A DNA stretch of 64,000 bases from Limnohabitans sp. Lineage in GTDB: Bacteria; Pseudomonadota; Gammaproteobacteria; Burkholderiales; Burkholderiaceae_C. How positions within the stretch are numbered: position 1 is the first letter of the stretch; each line of letters opens with the position of its first letter. The notes under the pieces are model-generated. The model saw only the letters and a program-made list of their open reading frames with translations. It had not been told where the DNA came from and searched no databases. The stretch lies in assembly GCA_030158125.1 (NCBI GenBank), contig JAOATL010000010.1:62001-126000 (forward strand). Direction: 5' to 3'. This document shows positions 10,862-21,797 of this stretch, piece after piece. The position numbers were made by a program, and so were the translations under genes.

Positions 10862-11541
10862 ACACAGGCCCACACCATACCTTCGTCAAAATTTGCGGCC
10901 TCACACGCGAAGCCGATGTCCTAGATTGCGTTGCGGCGGGTGCCAATGCCATTGGCTTTGTGATGTACCCCCAAAGCGCCAGGTACGTGTCGCCATTGCG
11001 CGCTGGGGTCTTGGCTAAGCTGCTGCCGCACGGCCTCACCCCTGTCCTGTTGTTTGTGAATGCCAGCCTAGAAGAAGTTGCAGCAGCTTGCGACGCCGTG
11101 CCCAACGCCCTGCTCCAGTTTCATGGCGACGAATCCCCCGCCGAATGCGATCGATTGGCCCAAACCGTCAATCGTCCCTACTGGCGCGCGGCCCGAATTC
11201 CCACCGACAACACCGGCTCGTTTGACTTGGTAAAATTCACCCAAGATTACTCAAATGCCCAGGCCATTCTGCTCGACGCACATGTTGACGGGTATGGTGG
11301 TGGCGGGAAAACATTCAATTGGTCACAGCTTCCTCCAAACGTCAACGCTCACCTCGTTTTGAGTGGTGGATTGACGCCTGCAAATGTGACCGATGGCATT
11401 CGTCAGCTTCGGCCCAAAGCCCTGTCTTTGGCCGTTGATGTCAGCTCGGGCGTCGAGCTGGATGGCCAGAAAGGCCTCAAAGACGCCCGAAAAATCCAAG
11501 AATTTGTGGCTGCAGTCAAAGCAGCCGATGCCATTGAATAA
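10858..11541 (+). CDS. trpF: Phosphoribosylanthranilate isomerase
   Basis: Amadori isomerisation of N-(5-phosphoribosyl)anthranilate in tryptophan synthesis. The ATG at 10858 overlaps the truA stop; the protein has 227 residues. Typical marks are [12 protein letters not shown] (catalytic Cys) near the N-terminus, [18 protein letters not shown] and [10 protein letters not shown] (phosphate binding). An upstream in-frame start at 10816 would lie inside truA and is less likely. trpB starts four bases after its stop. Confidence 0.97.
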   Translation: MNTGPHHTFVKICGLTREADVLDCVAAGANAIGFVMYPQSARYVSPLRAGVLAKLLPHGLTPVLLFVNASLEEVAAACDAVPNALLQFHGDESPAECDRLAQTVNRPYWRAARIPTDNTGSFDLVKFTQDYSNAQAILLDAHVDGYGGGGKTFNWSQLPPNVNAHLVLSGGLTPANVTDGIRQLRPKALSLAVDVSSGVELDGQKGLKDARKIQEFVAAVKAADAIE

Positions 11542-11545
11542 CACC

Positions 11546-12841
11546 ATGTCCAATTACCAACAACCCGATGCCTCTGGCCACTTTGGCATTTATGGCGGCA
11601 GTTTTGTCAGCGAAACCCTGACGCACGCCATCCTCGAATTGCGCGAGGCCTATGCCAAGTACCAAAACGACCCAGCGTTTTTGGCCGAATTCCAATACGA
11701 ACTGGCGCACTTTGTAGGCCGCCCCTCTCCCATCTATCACGCGGCTCGCATGAGCCGTGAAGTGGGGGGTGCGCAAATCTATTTGAAGCGCGAAGACCTG
11801 AACCATACTGGCGCGCACAAAATCAACAACACCATTGGTCAAGCCATGCTGGCCAAGCGCATGGGCAAGCCGCGCATCATTGCTGAAACCGGCGCCGGCC
11901 AACACGGTGTGGCCACGGCCACCATTTGCGCGCGCTACGGCCTTGAGTGCGTGGTTTACATGGGCGCCGAAGATGTCAAGCGTCAAAGTCCCAATGTGTA
12001 TCGCATGAAACTCCTGGGCGCTACCGTGGTTCCTGTAACCTCTGGCAGCCGCACCCTCAAAGACGCCTTGAACGAAGCCATGCGCGATTGGGTCGCCAAC
12101 GTCGACAACACGTTCTACATCATCGGCACTGTGGCCGGGCCACACCCCTACCCCATGATGGTTCGCGATTTTCAAAGTGTCATTGGCAACGAATGCCTTG
12201 AGCAAATGCCCAAGCTTTTGGCTCAAACAGGTTTGCACAGCCAACAACCCGATGCAGTCATCGCTTGCGTGGGCGGTGGCTCCAACGCCATGGGCATTTT
12301 CTACCCCTACATCAACCACAAGAACACACGCCTCATTGGCGTTGAAGCAGCGGGTGAAGGCTTAGAAAGCGGCAAACACTCGGCCTCTTTGCAGCGCGGC
12401 AGCCCCGGCGTGTTGCACGGCAACCGCACTTACATTCTGCAAGACGACAACGGTCAAATTACAGAAACGCACAGCATCAGCGCGGGCCTCGACTATCCAG
12501 GCGTGGGCCCTGAGCATGCCTTCCTCAAAGACATAGGCCGTGCTGAATACGTCGGCATCACCGACCAAGAAGCATTGGACGCGTTCCATTACTTGTGTCG
12601 CACCGAAGGCATCATCCCTGCCCTCGAGTCCAGCCATGCTGTGGCCTATGCCAAAAAATTGGCCGCCACCATGAAGCCCGATCAATCTATTTTGGTTAAC
12701 TTGTCGGGCCGTGGCGACAAAGACATCGGTACCGTGGCCGATCTGAGCCAAGCCGATTTCTACTGCCGCCCCAGCTGCCAAGGTCAAGGCGTCAAAGGTG
12801 GTTTGGCCATGGGCGAGCAAATTGTGAAAGTCGTCAAATGA
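11546..12841 (+). CDS. trpB: Tryptophan synthase beta chain
   Basis: PLP enzyme joining indole and serine to give tryptophan. From ATG 11546 it has 431 residues. Lys92 in [13 protein letters not shown] forms the PLP Schiff base; GGGSNAMG binds the PLP phosphate; the [10 protein letters not shown] loop is intact. A much longer upstream reading would run through trpF and is rejected. The trpA start overlaps its stop as ATGA, which fits the fixed one-to-one alpha/beta assembly. Confidence 0.98.
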   Translation: MSNYQQPDASGHFGIYGGSFVSETLTHAILELREAYAKYQNDPAFLAEFQYELAHFVGRPSPIYHAARMSREVGGAQIYLKREDLNHTGAHKINNTIGQAMLAKRMGKPRIIAETGAGQHGVATATICARYGLECVVYMGAEDVKRQSPNVYRMKLLGATVVPVTSGSRTLKDALNEAMRDWVANVDNTFYIIGTVAGPHPYPMMVRDFQSVIGNECLEQMPKLLAQTGLHSQQPDAVIACVGGGSNAMGIFYPYINHKNTRLIGVEAAGEGLESGKHSASLQRGSPGVLHGNRTYILQDDNGQITETHSISAGLDYPGVGPEHAFLKDIGRAEYVGITDQEALDAFHYLCRTEGIIPALESSHAVAYAKKLAATMKPDQSILVNLSGRGDKDIGTVADLSQADFYCRPSCQGQGVKGGLAMGEQIVKVVK

Positions 12842-13647
12842 GCCGCATTGAAGCCACCTTCCAACAACTGAAATCCAAGGGTCGACAGGCCCTCATTCCG
12901 TACGTCACAGCGGGGTTCCCCTTTGCAGATGTCACACCCGAATTGATGCATGCCATGGTGGCTGCAGGCGCCGACGTCATTGAACTGGGCGTTCCTTTTA
13001 GCGACCCTTCAGCCGATGGCCCTGTCATTCAAAAAGCTGGCGACAAAGCCCTGGCATTTGGCATTGGCACCTCCCATGTCATTGACATGGTGAAAGCCTT
13101 TAGACAGACCAACACCACCACGCCTGTGGTGCTGATGGGCTATGCCAACCCCATTGAACGCTACGACCTGAAGCACGGCAAAGACGGCTTCATTCGCGAC
13201 GCCTCAGCCGCCGGCATCGACGGCGTCTTGGTGGTGGACTACCCCCCCGAAGAATGCGTTGAATTTGCGGCCAAACTGCGCGCTCACAGCATGGACCTGA
13301 TTTTCTTGTTGGCTCCTACCAGCACTGATCAGCGCATGCAGCAGGTGGCCGATGTGGCCAGTGGCTATGTGTATTACGTGTCGCTCAAGGGCGTCACAGG
13401 CTCTGGCGCCCTGAATACCGACGAAGTGGAGGCCATGTTGCCCCGCATTCGCCAAAAAGTGAGCATTCCGGTGGGTGTTGGCTTTGGCATTCGCGATGCC
13501 CAAACGGCACAAACCATTGCCAAAGTGGCCGATGCCGTGGTGATTGGTAGCAAAATCATCCAATTGATAGAAAATGAACCTCGCGATCAAGTTGCAGCCG
13601 TAGCTGGCGACTTTTTGCGTGGCATTCGTCAGGCGATGGACGCCTGA
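12838..13647 (+). CDS. trpA: Tryptophan synthase alpha chain
   Basis: Cleaves indole-3-glycerol phosphate to indole, which is channelled to TrpB. The 269 residues keep both catalytic acids at the classical positions, Glu49 ([11 protein letters not shown]) and Asp60 (SADGPVIQ). The phosphate-binding GVGFGI segment is also present. It is coupled to trpB by a four-base overlap and followed by accD after 22 bases. The other trp genes (trpE, trpG, trpD, trpC) are not in this window, so the pathway is split as usual in beta-proteobacteria. Confidence 0.98.
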   Translation: MSRIEATFQQLKSKGRQALIPYVTAGFPFADVTPELMHAMVAAGADVIELGVPFSDPSADGPVIQKAGDKALAFGIGTSHVIDMVKAFRQTNTTTPVVLMGYANPIERYDLKHGKDGFIRDASAAGIDGVLVVDYPPEECVEFAAKLRAHSMDLIFLLAPTSTDQRMQQVADVASGYVYYVSLKGVTGSGALNTDEVEAMLPRIRQKVSIPVGVGFGIRDAQTAQTIAKVADAVVIGSKIIQLIENEPRDQVAAVAGDFLRGIRQAMDA

Positions 13648-13669
13648 AACAACCCACAAGGACCTCGAC

Positions 13670-14542
13670 ATGAGTTGGCTCGAAAAACTGCTTCCCCCCA
13701 AAATTCTGCACACCGACCCGGCCGACCGCCGCAGCGTGCCAGAAGGCTTGTGGATCAAGTGTCCCCAGTGCGAATCTGTGCTTTACAAAACCGACTTGGA
13801 GCAAAACCAAAACGTTTGCCCCACTTGCAGCCACCACCATCGCATTGGCGCACGTGCCCGTCTGAATAACTTTTTGGACAACGAAGGCCGCTACGAAATT
13901 GGCCAAGAAGTGGTACCTGTTGACGCTTTGAAATTCAAAGACAGCCGCAAGTACCCCGAGCGCATCAAAGAAGCCATGAGCAACACCGGTGAAACCGACG
14001 CCTTGGTGGTCATGGGCGGTGCCATCCACAGCATCAACGTGGTGGCCGCTTGCTTCGAATTTGATTTCATGGGCGGCAGCATGGGCTCTGTGGTGGGCGA
14101 GCGTTTTGTGCGCGGCGTTGAAACTGCCATCGAACAAAAAGTACCCTTTATTTGCTTTACGGCCACCGGCGGTGCGCGCATGCAAGAGGGCTTGTTGTCC
14201 TTGATGCAAATGGCAAAAACCAATGCGGCCCTCACCCGTTTGGCCAAAAAAGGCTTGCCTTACATCAGCGTATTAACCGACCCCACCATGGGCGGCGTGT
14301 CTGCAGGTTTTGCCTTCATGGGCGACGTGGTCATTGCCGAACCCAAGGCCTTGATTGGCTTTGCCGGCCCCCGCGTGATTGAAAGCACCGTGCGCGTGAC
14401 CTTGCCAGAAGGTTTCCAACGTGCCGAGTTCTTGCAAGAAAAAGGCGCTTTGGACTTCATTTGCGATCGCCGGGAATTGAAGATGACCATTGCCAGCACC
14501 TTGGCCATGCTGACCCGCCAACCAGCCGACGCTGTCAGCTGA
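13670..14542 (+). CDS. accD: Acetyl-CoA carboxylase carboxyltransferase beta subunit
   Basis: With AccA it transfers the carboxyl group from biotin to acetyl-CoA, the first step of fatty-acid synthesis. From ATG 13670 the protein has 290 residues: an N-terminal four-cysteine zinc ribbon (CPQC ... CPTC) and the crotonase-like carboxyltransferase fold with the GGARMQEG oxyanion loop. Many proteobacteria have folC next; here the following gene is convergent yggT instead. The 40-base gap behind it holds only a weak stem (AGCAG ... CTGCT). Confidence 0.97.
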   Translation: MSWLEKLLPPKILHTDPADRRSVPEGLWIKCPQCESVLYKTDLEQNQNVCPTCSHHHRIGARARLNNFLDNEGRYEIGQEVVPVDALKFKDSRKYPERIKEAMSNTGETDALVVMGGAIHSINVVAACFEFDFMGGSMGSVVGERFVRGVETAIEQKVPFICFTATGGARMQEGLLSLMQMAKTNAALTRLAKKGLPYISVLTDPTMGGVSAGFAFMGDVVIAEPKALIGFAGPRVIESTVRVTLPEGFQRAEFLQEKGALDFICDRRELKMTIASTLAMLTRQPADAVS

Positions 14543-14582
14543 TAACACGATTGAACCAGCAGGCCCCTGCGGTCTGCTGCGT

Positions 14583-15128
14583 TTAAAACCCGCCAAATTG
14601 CAAGCCAGCGAGCAACATGCCTGCAATTTGCAACGCCACCAGCAAGACCAGAGGCGACAAGTCAATGCCACCGGGTTGTGGCAATGTGCGGCGAATGGGG
14701 GCCAACCAAGGTTCTACCAAACGAGTCAACAACTGCATGCTGCCGCTGTTGGGCTGGACCCAAGACAATATGGCGTACAGCATCACGATGGCGCTCAGCC
14801 CTGATACCAGCCAATGCATTAGACCCAACAAACTGGCCAGTAAAACCCCAAAGTACATGGCTTGTGTGCCTGCAAGCACCCACATCAAAGTCAGATGACC
14901 TAATTTCATCAGCCAAGCAGCCGTTAGGCTGGAAGTATCCAAGCGACCGATGCTGGGCACAAAACGTCTCAAAGGCATGACCAGCCAATCGGTCACGGCA
15001 AACACAAAGCGGCCGATGGGATTCTGAAAAGGCAGTCGCTGCCATTGCATCACCATCCTGAGCAAACAAGCGCCCCCCACCAGTCCGGTGGCCACATCCA
15101 AGATCAAATTCACTATTTGTAGAAACAC
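14583..15128 (-). CDS. yggT: YggT family integral membrane protein
   Basis: Small membrane protein of unknown exact role; YggT relatives have been linked to osmotic shock tolerance and to membrane/cell-division organisation. The 181 residues contain two copies of the YggT unit, each with hydrophobic helices around a PxPIRR-like turn (LVMPLRRFVP in the first, LAPIRRTLPQPGGIDLSP in the second). Four to five membrane helices are visible. It is transcribed divergently from lysS. Confidence 0.88.
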   Translation of the reverse strand: MFLQIVNLILDVATGLVGGACLLRMVMQWQRLPFQNPIGRFVFAVTDWLVMPLRRFVPSIGRLDTSSLTAAWLMKLGHLTLMWVLAGTQAMYFGVLLASLLGLMHWLVSGLSAIVMLYAILSWVQPNSGSMQLLTRLVEPWLAPIRRTLPQPGGIDLSPLVLLVALQIAGMLLAGLQFGGF

Positions 15129-15249
15129 AGCTGTCCTCCAAGCCTAGAGATGATAACGGCAGGCTCAAGCAATCGTAAAATAACGGGTTCGCGCTGTATT
15201 TCAGCGTCTTAACGGGCTTTGAACAGCCCCCACTCAAAAAGTGCACTTC

Positions 15250-16800
15250 ATGTCAGACATGCCAGCAGAAAACCAAACCACCCCCGTCGTTGACGAGAAT
15301 CAGCTGATCGCCGAACGCCGCAGCAAACTCAAAGCACTGCGTGAAGCGCAAGCGCTAGGAAAAGGCGTTGCGTTCCCCAATGACTTCAAACCTGAAGACC
15401 GCGCAGAACCCCTCACACAAGCTCATGGCGACAAAGCACCTGAGGCCTTAAAGGGAGAGGGCATCGCGCCTGTCATGGCCAAAATTGCGGGTCGCATGAT
15501 GCTCAAACGCGTGATGGGCAAGGCCAGTTTTGCCACCTTGCAAGACGCCACCGGTCGTTTCCAGATTTATGTCACGCGCGATGACATTGGCGAAGAAGCC
15601 TACAACGACTTCAAACACTGGGACTTGGGCGACATCGTGGCCGCAGAAGGCTACTTGTTCAAAACCAAAATGGGTGAGCTTTCTCTGCACGCTTCAAGTG
15701 TTCGCATGCTCACCAAGAGCTTGCGTCCCATGCCCGACAAGTTCCACGGTGTGGCCGATCAAGAGATCAAATACCGCCAACGTTATGTTGACTTGATGAT
15801 GGACGAAGACGCACGCAAACGCTTCACTGCGCGCAGTAAAGCAGTCAGCGGCATTCGTGAATTCATGGTCAAGCACAACTTCTTAGAAGTTGAAACACCC
15901 ATGTTGCACCCCATCCCTGGCGGTGCCAATGCGCGCCCCTTCGCCACACACCACAATGCACTCGATCAAGAAATGTTCTTGCGAATTGCACCCGAGTTGT
16001 ACCTGAAGCGTTTGTTGGTGGGCGGTTTTGAACGTGTGTTTGAAATCAACCGCAACTTCCGCAACGAAGGCATTTCCGTCCGCCACAATCCAGAATTCAC
16101 CATGATGGAGTTCTATGCGGCTTATTGGAACTATCAAGACTTGATGGGTTTTACTGAAGAATTGGTGCGCGATGCGGCCATGAATGCGGTGGGCCATTTG
16201 CAACTCACCTACGCTGGTACGCCTGTAGATTTGGCGAAGCCATTTGCTCGCTTGACCATTCGTGAAGCCATTGTGAAACACACAGAAGCTGGTGACAAAG
16301 TAGACGATGCTGCTTGGCTCATTCAAGCTTTGCAAAAACTGGGCATGAGCGAAGCCAAAAACAACTTGTCGAAAAAATCTTTGGCCGGTTTACAAGTTTT
16401 GTACTTCGAAGAAACAGTCGAAGAAAAACTGTGGGAGCCCACGTTCATCATGGAACATCCCACCGAGATTTCCCCCTTGGCGCGCGCCAACGATGAGCGC
16501 CCTGAAGTAACAGAGCGTTTTGAGCTTTACATCACAGGTCGTGAATTTGGCAATGGTTTCTCAGAATTGAACGATGCCGAAGACCAAGTGGCGCGCTTTC
16601 AAGCGCAAGTGGATGCCAAAGACAGTGGCGATGATGAAGCCATGTTCTTTGACCACGACTTTGTGCGTGCATTGGAATACGGCATGCCACCTGCAGGCGG
16701 TTGCGGCATCGGCATTGACCGTCTGATGATGCTACTGACCGACAGTCCCAGCATTCGAGATGTGATTTTGTTCCCCGCCCTCAAGCGCGAACAAGAATAA
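15250..16800 (+). CDS. lysS: Lysyl-tRNA synthetase, class II
   Basis: Charges tRNA-Lys. From the ATG at 15250 it has 516 residues; a GTG at 15241 would add three. The anticodon-binding OB fold covers about residues 60-170. Class II motif 2 is seen as [20 protein letters not shown] and motif 3 as [15 protein letters not shown] near the C-terminus. The 121-base space from yggT contains a TAAAAT hexamer (15176-15181) and two small stems (CGCTG...CAGCG and GGGCT...AGCCC) that may form a leader; no strong ribosome-binding site is seen. Confidence 0.97.
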   Translation: MSDMPAENQTTPVVDENQLIAERRSKLKALREAQALGKGVAFPNDFKPEDRAEPLTQAHGDKAPEALKGEGIAPVMAKIAGRMMLKRVMGKASFATLQDATGRFQIYVTRDDIGEEAYNDFKHWDLGDIVAAEGYLFKTKMGELSLHASSVRMLTKSLRPMPDKFHGVADQEIKYRQRYVDLMMDEDARKRFTARSKAVSGIREFMVKHNFLEVETPMLHPIPGGANARPFATHHNALDQEMFLRIAPELYLKRLLVGGFERVFEINRNFRNEGISVRHNPEFTMMEFYAAYWNYQDLMGFTEELVRDAAMNAVGHLQLTYAGTPVDLAKPFARLTIREAIVKHTEAGDKVDDAAWLIQALQKLGMSEAKNNLSKKSLAGLQVLYFEETVEEKLWEPTFIMEHPTEISPLARANDERPEVTERFELYITGREFGNGFSELNDAEDQVARFQAQVDAKDSGDDEAMFFDHDFVRALEYGMPPAGGCGIGIDRLMMLLTDSPSIRDVILFPALKREQE

Positions 16801-16810
16801 AAAAAAAGCC

Positions 16811-16835
16811 AAGAGCGCCTAGCGCGCTCTTTTTT
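16811..16835 (+). terminator. Terminator between lysS and a convergent small gene
   Basis: Eight-base stem AAGAGCGC / GCGCTCTT with loop CTAGC and a following T-run, 10 bases after the lysS stop. An A-run precedes the stem, so it may act in both directions; its right end overlaps the stop codon of the convergent gene. Confidence 0.88.
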
Positions 16836-17130
16836 ATTCCTTGTTCAACCGATCTTGAGGCCGTGCCATATTGGGAACTTCCTTGGCTTCGACATCGACC
16901 ACCTCGGCATCATGGCTGGCACCCTTGCCCCAAGCACCGAAATGCGCTTTGCTGCGGGCCATGTCTTGGTAGCGTTGCCACACCACAGCCACTTCAGGCT
17001 TGCGGCCGCGCACCAATGACCACAGTGCGCCAAATAACAAAGAAAACAAGAGAATGCAAAGCATGCCCAGTACAAACACCAGGCCCAAAAGGCTGAAAAA
17101 TATTTTAAAAATCCAAGCGATGAATTGCAT
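16834..17130 (-). CDS. Small membrane protein of unknown function
   Basis: Not recognised. The 98 residues start with a strongly hydrophobic stretch (about 3-40), long enough for one or two membrane helices, followed by the basic RGRKPEV and a polar, charged tail. This is the architecture of a small inner-membrane protein with a cytoplasmic C-terminus. The gene lies one base after the nagZ stop in the same direction and is likely its operon tail. Its stop codon lies inside the shared terminator. Confidence 0.7.
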   Translation of the reverse strand: MQFIAWIFKIFFSLLGLVFVLGMLCILLFSLLFGALWSLVRGRKPEVAVVWQRYQDMARSKAHFGAWGKGASHDAEVVDVEAKEVPNMARPQDRLNKE

Positions 17131-17131
17131 A

Positions 17132-18214
17132 TCAGGGCAAGCAGGCTAAGGCTTGTTGGTAATTGACCGAACGGACCAAATCATCCCAAGCCAAAGCCAG
17201 CGATGTAGGCAACAGCGCCAAGCGGCGCGCTTCACTCAACTCATCGGGCTGCCACCAGCCCTTCACTTGCGCTTCGGCCAAGCCATCCAAAACGTCATCA
17301 ATGACCTTACTGCCCTTCAAGGACTGATTACACAACAGGGCCAAGTCGCAACCGGCATGGAGTGCGGCCAAAGTACCTTGTGTGAAGCTGATGGGTTTGC
17401 CATCTAGAACACGGGCACCCGCCATCGACAAATCGTCACTGAAAACGGCACCCGTAAATTCCATCTGCTCTCGCAATATGTCCTGGATCCAAGTTTTCGA
17501 AAATCCAGCGGGCCGTGCGTCCACCTTTGGGTAAATGACGTGTGCGGGCATCACTGCAGCCAGCTCGTTGTTCAACCACTCATAAGGCTTGGCATCGTCT
17601 TTCAAGATGGCTTTGAGGCTTCGTTTGTCGATGGGCATGTCCACATGAGAGTCCGCCTTGACATAGCCGTGACCTGGAAAGTGTTTGCCGCAGTTGCCCA
17701 TGCCTGCTCGGCGCAAACCATGCATCAGGCTATTGGCCAACAAGCTCACATGTCTCGGGTCGCGGTGGAAAGAGCGGTCGCCAATGACGCTGCTTTCGCC
17801 GTAATCTAAATCGAGCACTGGCGTGAAACTGAAATCCACACCGCAGGCACGCAACTCTGCTGCCAATAAATAACCCACAGCGGATGCTGCTTTACAGGCT
17901 TTCAAAACGCCCTCACCTTCAAGCCCCTTACCATCTTGCGCCCACATCTCACCGAGGCGGCGCATGGCTGGCAAATGTGTGAAGCCATCTGTTCTGAAAC
18001 GTTGCACGCGTCCACCTTCGTGGTCGACGCAAATGAGTAAATCTTGTCGTACCGCCTTGATGTCAGCACACAAAGCCGTGAGCTGCGCCCGGCTTTGCCA
18101 GTTGCGGCCAAACAAAATGATGCCGCCTGTTAAAGGATTTTTCAGGCGCTTTTTGTCAAGCGCTGTGAGCGCTTGAGCTTCAATGTCAATGATGAGTGGT
18201 GCTTGAATGTTCAT
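17132..18214 (-). CDS. nagZ: Beta-N-acetylhexosaminidase (GH3)
   Basis: Cytoplasmic enzyme of peptidoglycan recycling that removes N-acetylglucosamine from anhydromuropeptides. From ATG 18214 it has 360 residues. GH3/NagZ marks are [29 protein letters not shown] (loop with the catalytic His) and FSDDLSM (catalytic Asp nucleophile). The start overlaps the acpS stop by four bases (ATGA). Earlier in-frame starts inside acpS are less likely. Confidence 0.95.
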   Translation of the reverse strand: MNIQAPLIIDIEAQALTALDKKRLKNPLTGGIILFGRNWQSRAQLTALCADIKAVRQDLLICVDHEGGRVQRFRTDGFTHLPAMRRLGEMWAQDGKGLEGEGVLKACKAASAVGYLLAAELRACGVDFSFTPVLDLDYGESSVIGDRSFHRDPRHVSLLANSLMHGLRRAGMGNCGKHFPGHGYVKADSHVDMPIDKRSLKAILKDDAKPYEWLNNELAAVMPAHVIYPKVDARPAGFSKTWIQDILREQMEFTGAVFSDDLSMAGARVLDGKPISFTQGTLAALHAGCDLALLCNQSLKGSKVIDDVLDGLAEAQVKGWWQPDELSEARRLALLPTSLALAWDDLVRSVNYQQALACLP

Positions 18215-18606
18215 TCCGTTCTTTCCACCACGCAATAACTGCCGGCGTAATCCGCCTCGTCCGTCACGCTGATGTGTGCTTTTAAATGTTGGGACTCAAA
18301 CCAAGTTTTCAAGGCACCATGCAAAATAATCACTGGCTGACCAGATGGCAATTTGCCAATTTCGCAAGAACGCCAGGTCATTGGCATGCGCATGCCCATG
18401 CCAATGGCTTTGCTGAAAGCTTCTTTTGCAGAAAAACGAGTTGCCACATAACGCACGCCGCGCTCTGGCCACCTGGCACCACGCGCTTTATACGTGACAA
18501 ATTCTGCGTCACTCAAAACTTTTTGTGCAAAGCGATCGCCGTGCTTTTCCAAGCTGGCTCGGATGCGACGCACATCACACAGATCGGTCCCTATGCCGTA
18601 AATCAT
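18211..18606 (-). CDS. acpS: Holo-[acyl-carrier-protein] synthase
   Basis: Transfers 4'-phosphopantetheine from CoA to apo-AcpP (the carrier encoded at 28260-28496). The 131 residues begin with [14 protein letters not shown] (Mg2+-binding Asp) and contain [13 protein letters not shown] with the second metal-binding Glu. It is a little longer than the E. coli protein (126). It lies between pdxJ and nagZ in the order usual for the recO-pdxJ-acpS cluster. Confidence 0.96.
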   Translation of the reverse strand: MIYGIGTDLCDVRRIRASLEKHGDRFAQKVLSDAEFVTYKARGARWPERGVRYVATRFSAKEAFSKAIGMGMRMPMTWRSCEIGKLPSGQPVIILHGALKTWFESQHLKAHISVTDEADYAGSYCVVERTE

Positions 18607-18619
18607 GGCGGTCTAACTG

Positions 18620-19366
18620 TTACCGGCCCAAGGCCTTCAAGTAGCCATGCACGGTAGCCGCATAACCCACCTCCAATGCATCGGCAATCAATGCATGACC
18701 GATGGACACTTCCAATAGCCCTTGCACTGCTTGTGCAAACAGGGGCAAGTTGTCTTGGTTCAAATCGTGTCCCGCATTGACGCCCAAACCTTGCAGCATG
18801 GCGGCTTTGGCGGTGTCGACATACTGCATCAAACAAGCTGCATTAGCGCTTGTGCCAAAGGTGGCTGCATAAGGCTCTGTATACAGCTCCACGCGGTCTG
18901 CGCCAATTTGCTGCACCGCTTGCATTTGTTCAGGATCAGGGTCCATGAACAAACTGACACGAACCCCCATGGCCTTGCATTCGTCTATCAAAGGTTTTAG
19001 TTTGTCGGCGTCTTTGGGGAACGACCAACCGTGGTCGCTGGTGAATTGACCTTCACTGTCGGGCACAAAGGTCACTTGATGCGGTCTGTAGGTGCGAACA
19101 AATTCCATCAACTGGTGAAATGGATTGCCCTCAATATTGAACTCTCGATCGGGCCACTGCTTCATCAGTTCAGCCAACTCAACCACATCGGATGCACGAA
19201 TGTGACGTTCATCAGGGCGAGGATGAATGGTGATGCCTTGTGCGCCGGCCTCCAGGCACATTTGAGCAGCCTTCAAGACACTGGGAATACCCAGGTGGCG
19301 CGAATTGCGCAGCAGCGCCACCTTGTTGACATTGACGGACAGCGCCGTTTTGGAATGATGGGTCAT
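18620..19366 (-). CDS. pdxJ: Pyridoxine 5'-phosphate synthase
   Basis: Last ring-closing step of the DXP-dependent vitamin B6 pathway, joining 3-amino-2-oxopropyl phosphate and deoxyxylulose 5-phosphate. The 248 residues show the family signatures SVNVNKVALLRNSR, ITIHPRPDERHIR and NAGHDLNQDNL. TrpB and CysM, encoded in the same window, need its product. It lies seven bases downstream of recO. Confidence 0.97.
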   Translation of the reverse strand: MTHHSKTALSVNVNKVALLRNSRHLGIPSVLKAAQMCLEAGAQGITIHPRPDERHIRASDVVELAELMKQWPDREFNIEGNPFHQLMEFVRTYRPHQVTFVPDSEGQFTSDHGWSFPKDADKLKPLIDECKAMGVRVSLFMDPDPEQMQAVQQIGADRVELYTEPYAATFGTSANAACLMQYVDTAKAAMLQGLGVNAGHDLNQDNLPLFAQAVQGLLEVSIGHALIADALEVGYAATVHGYLKALGR

Positions 19367-19373
19367 GAAGGGC

Positions 19374-20129
19374 TCACAAACTTTGAATGTCGATCATCAT
19401 TTGTCGGGTCTTTAAAGTACCGACGCCACAATGGTAATTGAGTAATGTGCGAAGTTGAGTACGAAGTGGCGTTAGCATGTCCAAGCTCAAACGAAGTGTG
19501 TCTGTAAAAGCCGAATTGCCATCCAACGCATTTTGCAGCGCCAGCCATTGCTGACCGCTTAAAGCATGTCGGTCATCGCGGTGGGCCAAACGCAAGCCCC
19601 CTTCGGGTACCAAACAATAGTCGCGGGACTCGTCTAAGTCGGCCATGGTCAGCGTTTGGCAGTTCAAGCTGGGCAGCAAACCAATTTCTCGGAGCAACAA
19701 AAGCTCAAACACGCGAAGCGAGGCCTGGAGCAATTCACCGGGTTCTGTGGCCATCACGCGCACGGTGGCCGCATAAGCATCAAACAATTGGGGATGAGGA
19801 TCTTCACGGGCCAGCAACTTCAGCAGCAGCTCGTTTAAATAGTAGCCAGAGAGCAACGCATCGCCTGTTGGCATGACATGTCCCCCTACCCACTCGGCCG
19901 ATTTCAAAGTGCGAATATCGGCATCACCACCGTACGCAACTTGAATGACCTGCAAAGGCAACAGTACTGGCCGGAATGAGGAGCTTGGTTTTTTGGCACC
20001 CTTGGCTACTAGCGCAATGCGACCATGGTGCCGTGTGAAGACTTCCAAGATGAGGCTGGACTCGCTCCAATCGTAGCGATGCAGCACAAAAGCCGGCTCA
20101 TCCGAAATCCGTTTCAAGACAGCGGCCAT
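19374..20129 (-). CDS. recO: DNA repair protein RecO
   Basis: RecFOR-pathway mediator that binds single-stranded DNA and helps RecA displace SSB. The 251 residues have the OB-fold N-terminus ([20 protein letters not shown], then [13 protein letters not shown]) and a helical C-terminal part. No zinc-binding cysteine cluster is seen, as in other beta/gamma-proteobacterial RecO proteins. It is between era and pdxJ with gaps of 12 and 7 bases. Confidence 0.94.
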   Translation of the reverse strand: MAAVLKRISDEPAFVLHRYDWSESSLILEVFTRHHGRIALVAKGAKKPSSSFRPVLLPLQVIQVAYGGDADIRTLKSAEWVGGHVMPTGDALLSGYYLNELLLKLLAREDPHPQLFDAYAATVRVMATEPGELLQASLRVFELLLLREIGLLPSLNCQTLTMADLDESRDYCLVPEGGLRLAHRDDRHALSGQQWLALQNALDGNSAFTDTLRLSLDMLTPLRTQLRTLLNYHCGVGTLKTRQMMIDIQSL

Positions 20130-20141
20130 GGCCTGCGCTTT

Positions 20142-21056
20142 TTATTCGTAACCGAATGAGCGAACACGCGCTTCGTCGTCGGCCCAGCCAGAGCGAACCT
20201 TGACCCACAACTCGATAAACACTTTGGCATCCATGAGCTTTTCCAGTTCTTGGCGAGCTTCGGTGCCAATGCGTTTGAGACGCTCGCCTTTGTCGCCAAT
20301 GACCATGGCTTTGTGACCTTCGCGCTCCACCACAATGGTGGCCGCGATGCGAATCATGCGATTGGCCGATCGACTGGGTTCTTCCTCGAACTTATCAATC
20401 ACCACAGTCGAGGTGTAAGGCAATTCATCACCGGTAAAGCGGAACAGTTTCTCGCGAACAATTTCACTGGCCAAAAACTTCTCGCTGCGGTCTGTGAGTT
20501 CGTCTTCGGCGTACCACCACGCTTGCTCTGGCAGATACTTTTCGCAATACCCCATCAAGCGCTCAATGTCCTTGGCATTTTTAGCCGACATGGGCACAAA
20601 CTCCGTGAAGGGATGTCGTTCTTGCATCTCTTTAAGCCAAGGTGCCAAATCTTCGCGGCGGTTGATGGCATCGAGTTTGTTGGCGATGAGCAAAACAGGC
20701 ACATCGGGCTTGAGCAAAGCCAATACTTTGGCGTCGGCTGTGTTGAACATGCCGGCTTCAACCACAAACAACACCAAATCCACATCGCCAACTGCGCCGA
20801 GAACCGTTTTGTTCAAAGACTTGTTCAAAGCGGTGTTGTGACGGGTTTGGAATCCGGGCGTGTCGACGAACACAAATTGCGTGGCACCTTCGGTGCGGAT
20901 CCCGGTAATACGGTGCCGCGTGGTTTGGGCTTTGCGTGAGGTGATGCTAATTTTTTGCCCCACCAATGCGTTGAGCAACGTGGACTTACCTACATTGGGT
21001 TTGCCAACGATGGCAACCAAGCCACAACGTTGAGCGGGAGTGGTTTCTGTGTTCAT
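20142..21056 (-). CDS. era: GTPase Era
   Basis: Essential GTPase that binds the 3' end of 16S rRNA during 30S subunit maturation. The 304 residues contain the G motifs GKPNVGKST (P-loop), VDTPG, NKLD and the SAKN segment, followed by a C-terminal KH domain (about 210-300) with the [16 protein letters not shown]-binding turn. It overlaps rnc by four bases, coupling the GTPase to the RNase that processes the same rRNA. Confidence 0.97.
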   Translation of the reverse strand: MNTETTPAQRCGLVAIVGKPNVGKSTLLNALVGQKISITSRKAQTTRHRITGIRTEGATQFVFVDTPGFQTRHNTALNKSLNKTVLGAVGDVDLVLFVVEAGMFNTADAKVLALLKPDVPVLLIANKLDAINRREDLAPWLKEMQERHPFTEFVPMSAKNAKDIERLMGYCEKYLPEQAWWYAEDELTDRSEKFLASEIVREKLFRFTGDELPYTSTVVIDKFEEEPSRSANRMIRIAATIVVEREGHKAMVIGDKGERLKRIGTEARQELEKLMDAKVFIELWVKVRSGWADDEARVRSFGYE

Positions 21057-21739
21057 GCGCGCGCCTTGACTTTTAAAATTTCAAGCATGGCAGCTGCCGC
21101 GGCTTGCTCACCTGCACGGCGCGAAGGGCCGCTGCCGTGTTGTGAGAGACTGAGTTCGGGTATGTCGCAAGCGACATCAAAAATTTGTCGGTGTGCGGCG
21201 CCTGATGTGGCGACCACGCTGTACTGAGGAAGTTGCAATTTTCGTCCTTGCAACCACTCTTGTAATTCTGTTTTGGGATCTTTGGCGGCCGCTTGCATTT
21301 TGGGCGTGATCTCAACATTTTGAAAAAGGGCATGAACCCATTTTTCAGCGATGTCGTACCCTGCATCTAAAAAGACAGCACCAATCAGGGCTTCTAAGGC
21401 ATCCGCCAAAATTGAAGGCCGACGTTGACCGCCCGACTTCAATTCACCCTCGCCCAATTTCAAACAACTGGGGATGTCCAATTTAAGCGCCAGCTGGTGC
21501 AAGGTTTCTTGCTTCACCAAGTTGGCCCGAACACGAGACAAATCACCTTCAGGCAAATCACGCAGTTGCTGAAAGAGCAAATGCGCCACAGCCAAATTCA
21601 AGACAGAGTCGCCCAAAAACTCGAGGCGTTCATTGTGATCCGAAGAATAACTGCGATGCGTGACAGCACGCTGCAGCAAGCCCTCATCCTTGAAGCTGTG
21701 CTTCATGCGTACTTGTAGCTGACTAAGACCGTCGTTCAA
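21053..21739 (-). CDS. rnc: Ribonuclease III
   Basis: Double-strand-specific endoribonuclease for rRNA and mRNA processing. The 228 residues carry the signature [13 protein letters not shown] (metal-binding acids), a second acid cluster in [17 protein letters not shown], and a C-terminal double-stranded-RNA-binding domain (about 155-225). The start appears to be TTG at 21739 with AACAGG upstream; the next possible ATG at 21706 would remove conserved N-terminal residues. Note the 58-base gap to lepB, where many relatives have a DUF4845 gene. Confidence 0.95.
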   Translation of the reverse strand: MNDGLSQLQVRMKHSFKDEGLLQRAVTHRSYSSDHNERLEFLGDSVLNLAVAHLLFQQLRDLPEGDLSRVRANLVKQETLHQLALKLDIPSCLKLGEGELKSGGQRRPSILADALEALIGAVFLDAGYDIAEKWVHALFQNVEITPKMQAAAKDPKTELQEWLQGRKLQLPQYSVVATSGAAHRQIFDVACDIPELSLSQHGSGPSRRAGEQAAAAAMLEILKVKARA

Positions 21740-21797
21740 ACTGTTGACCTGTTAAATGAGCACATATGCAAAAAGATGTATTGGGCAATGAACAGCC

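Noticed and set aside
11516..12319. 267-residue minus-strand frame opposite trpB
   Set aside because: Shadow of trpB codon use; no domain, no start signal.
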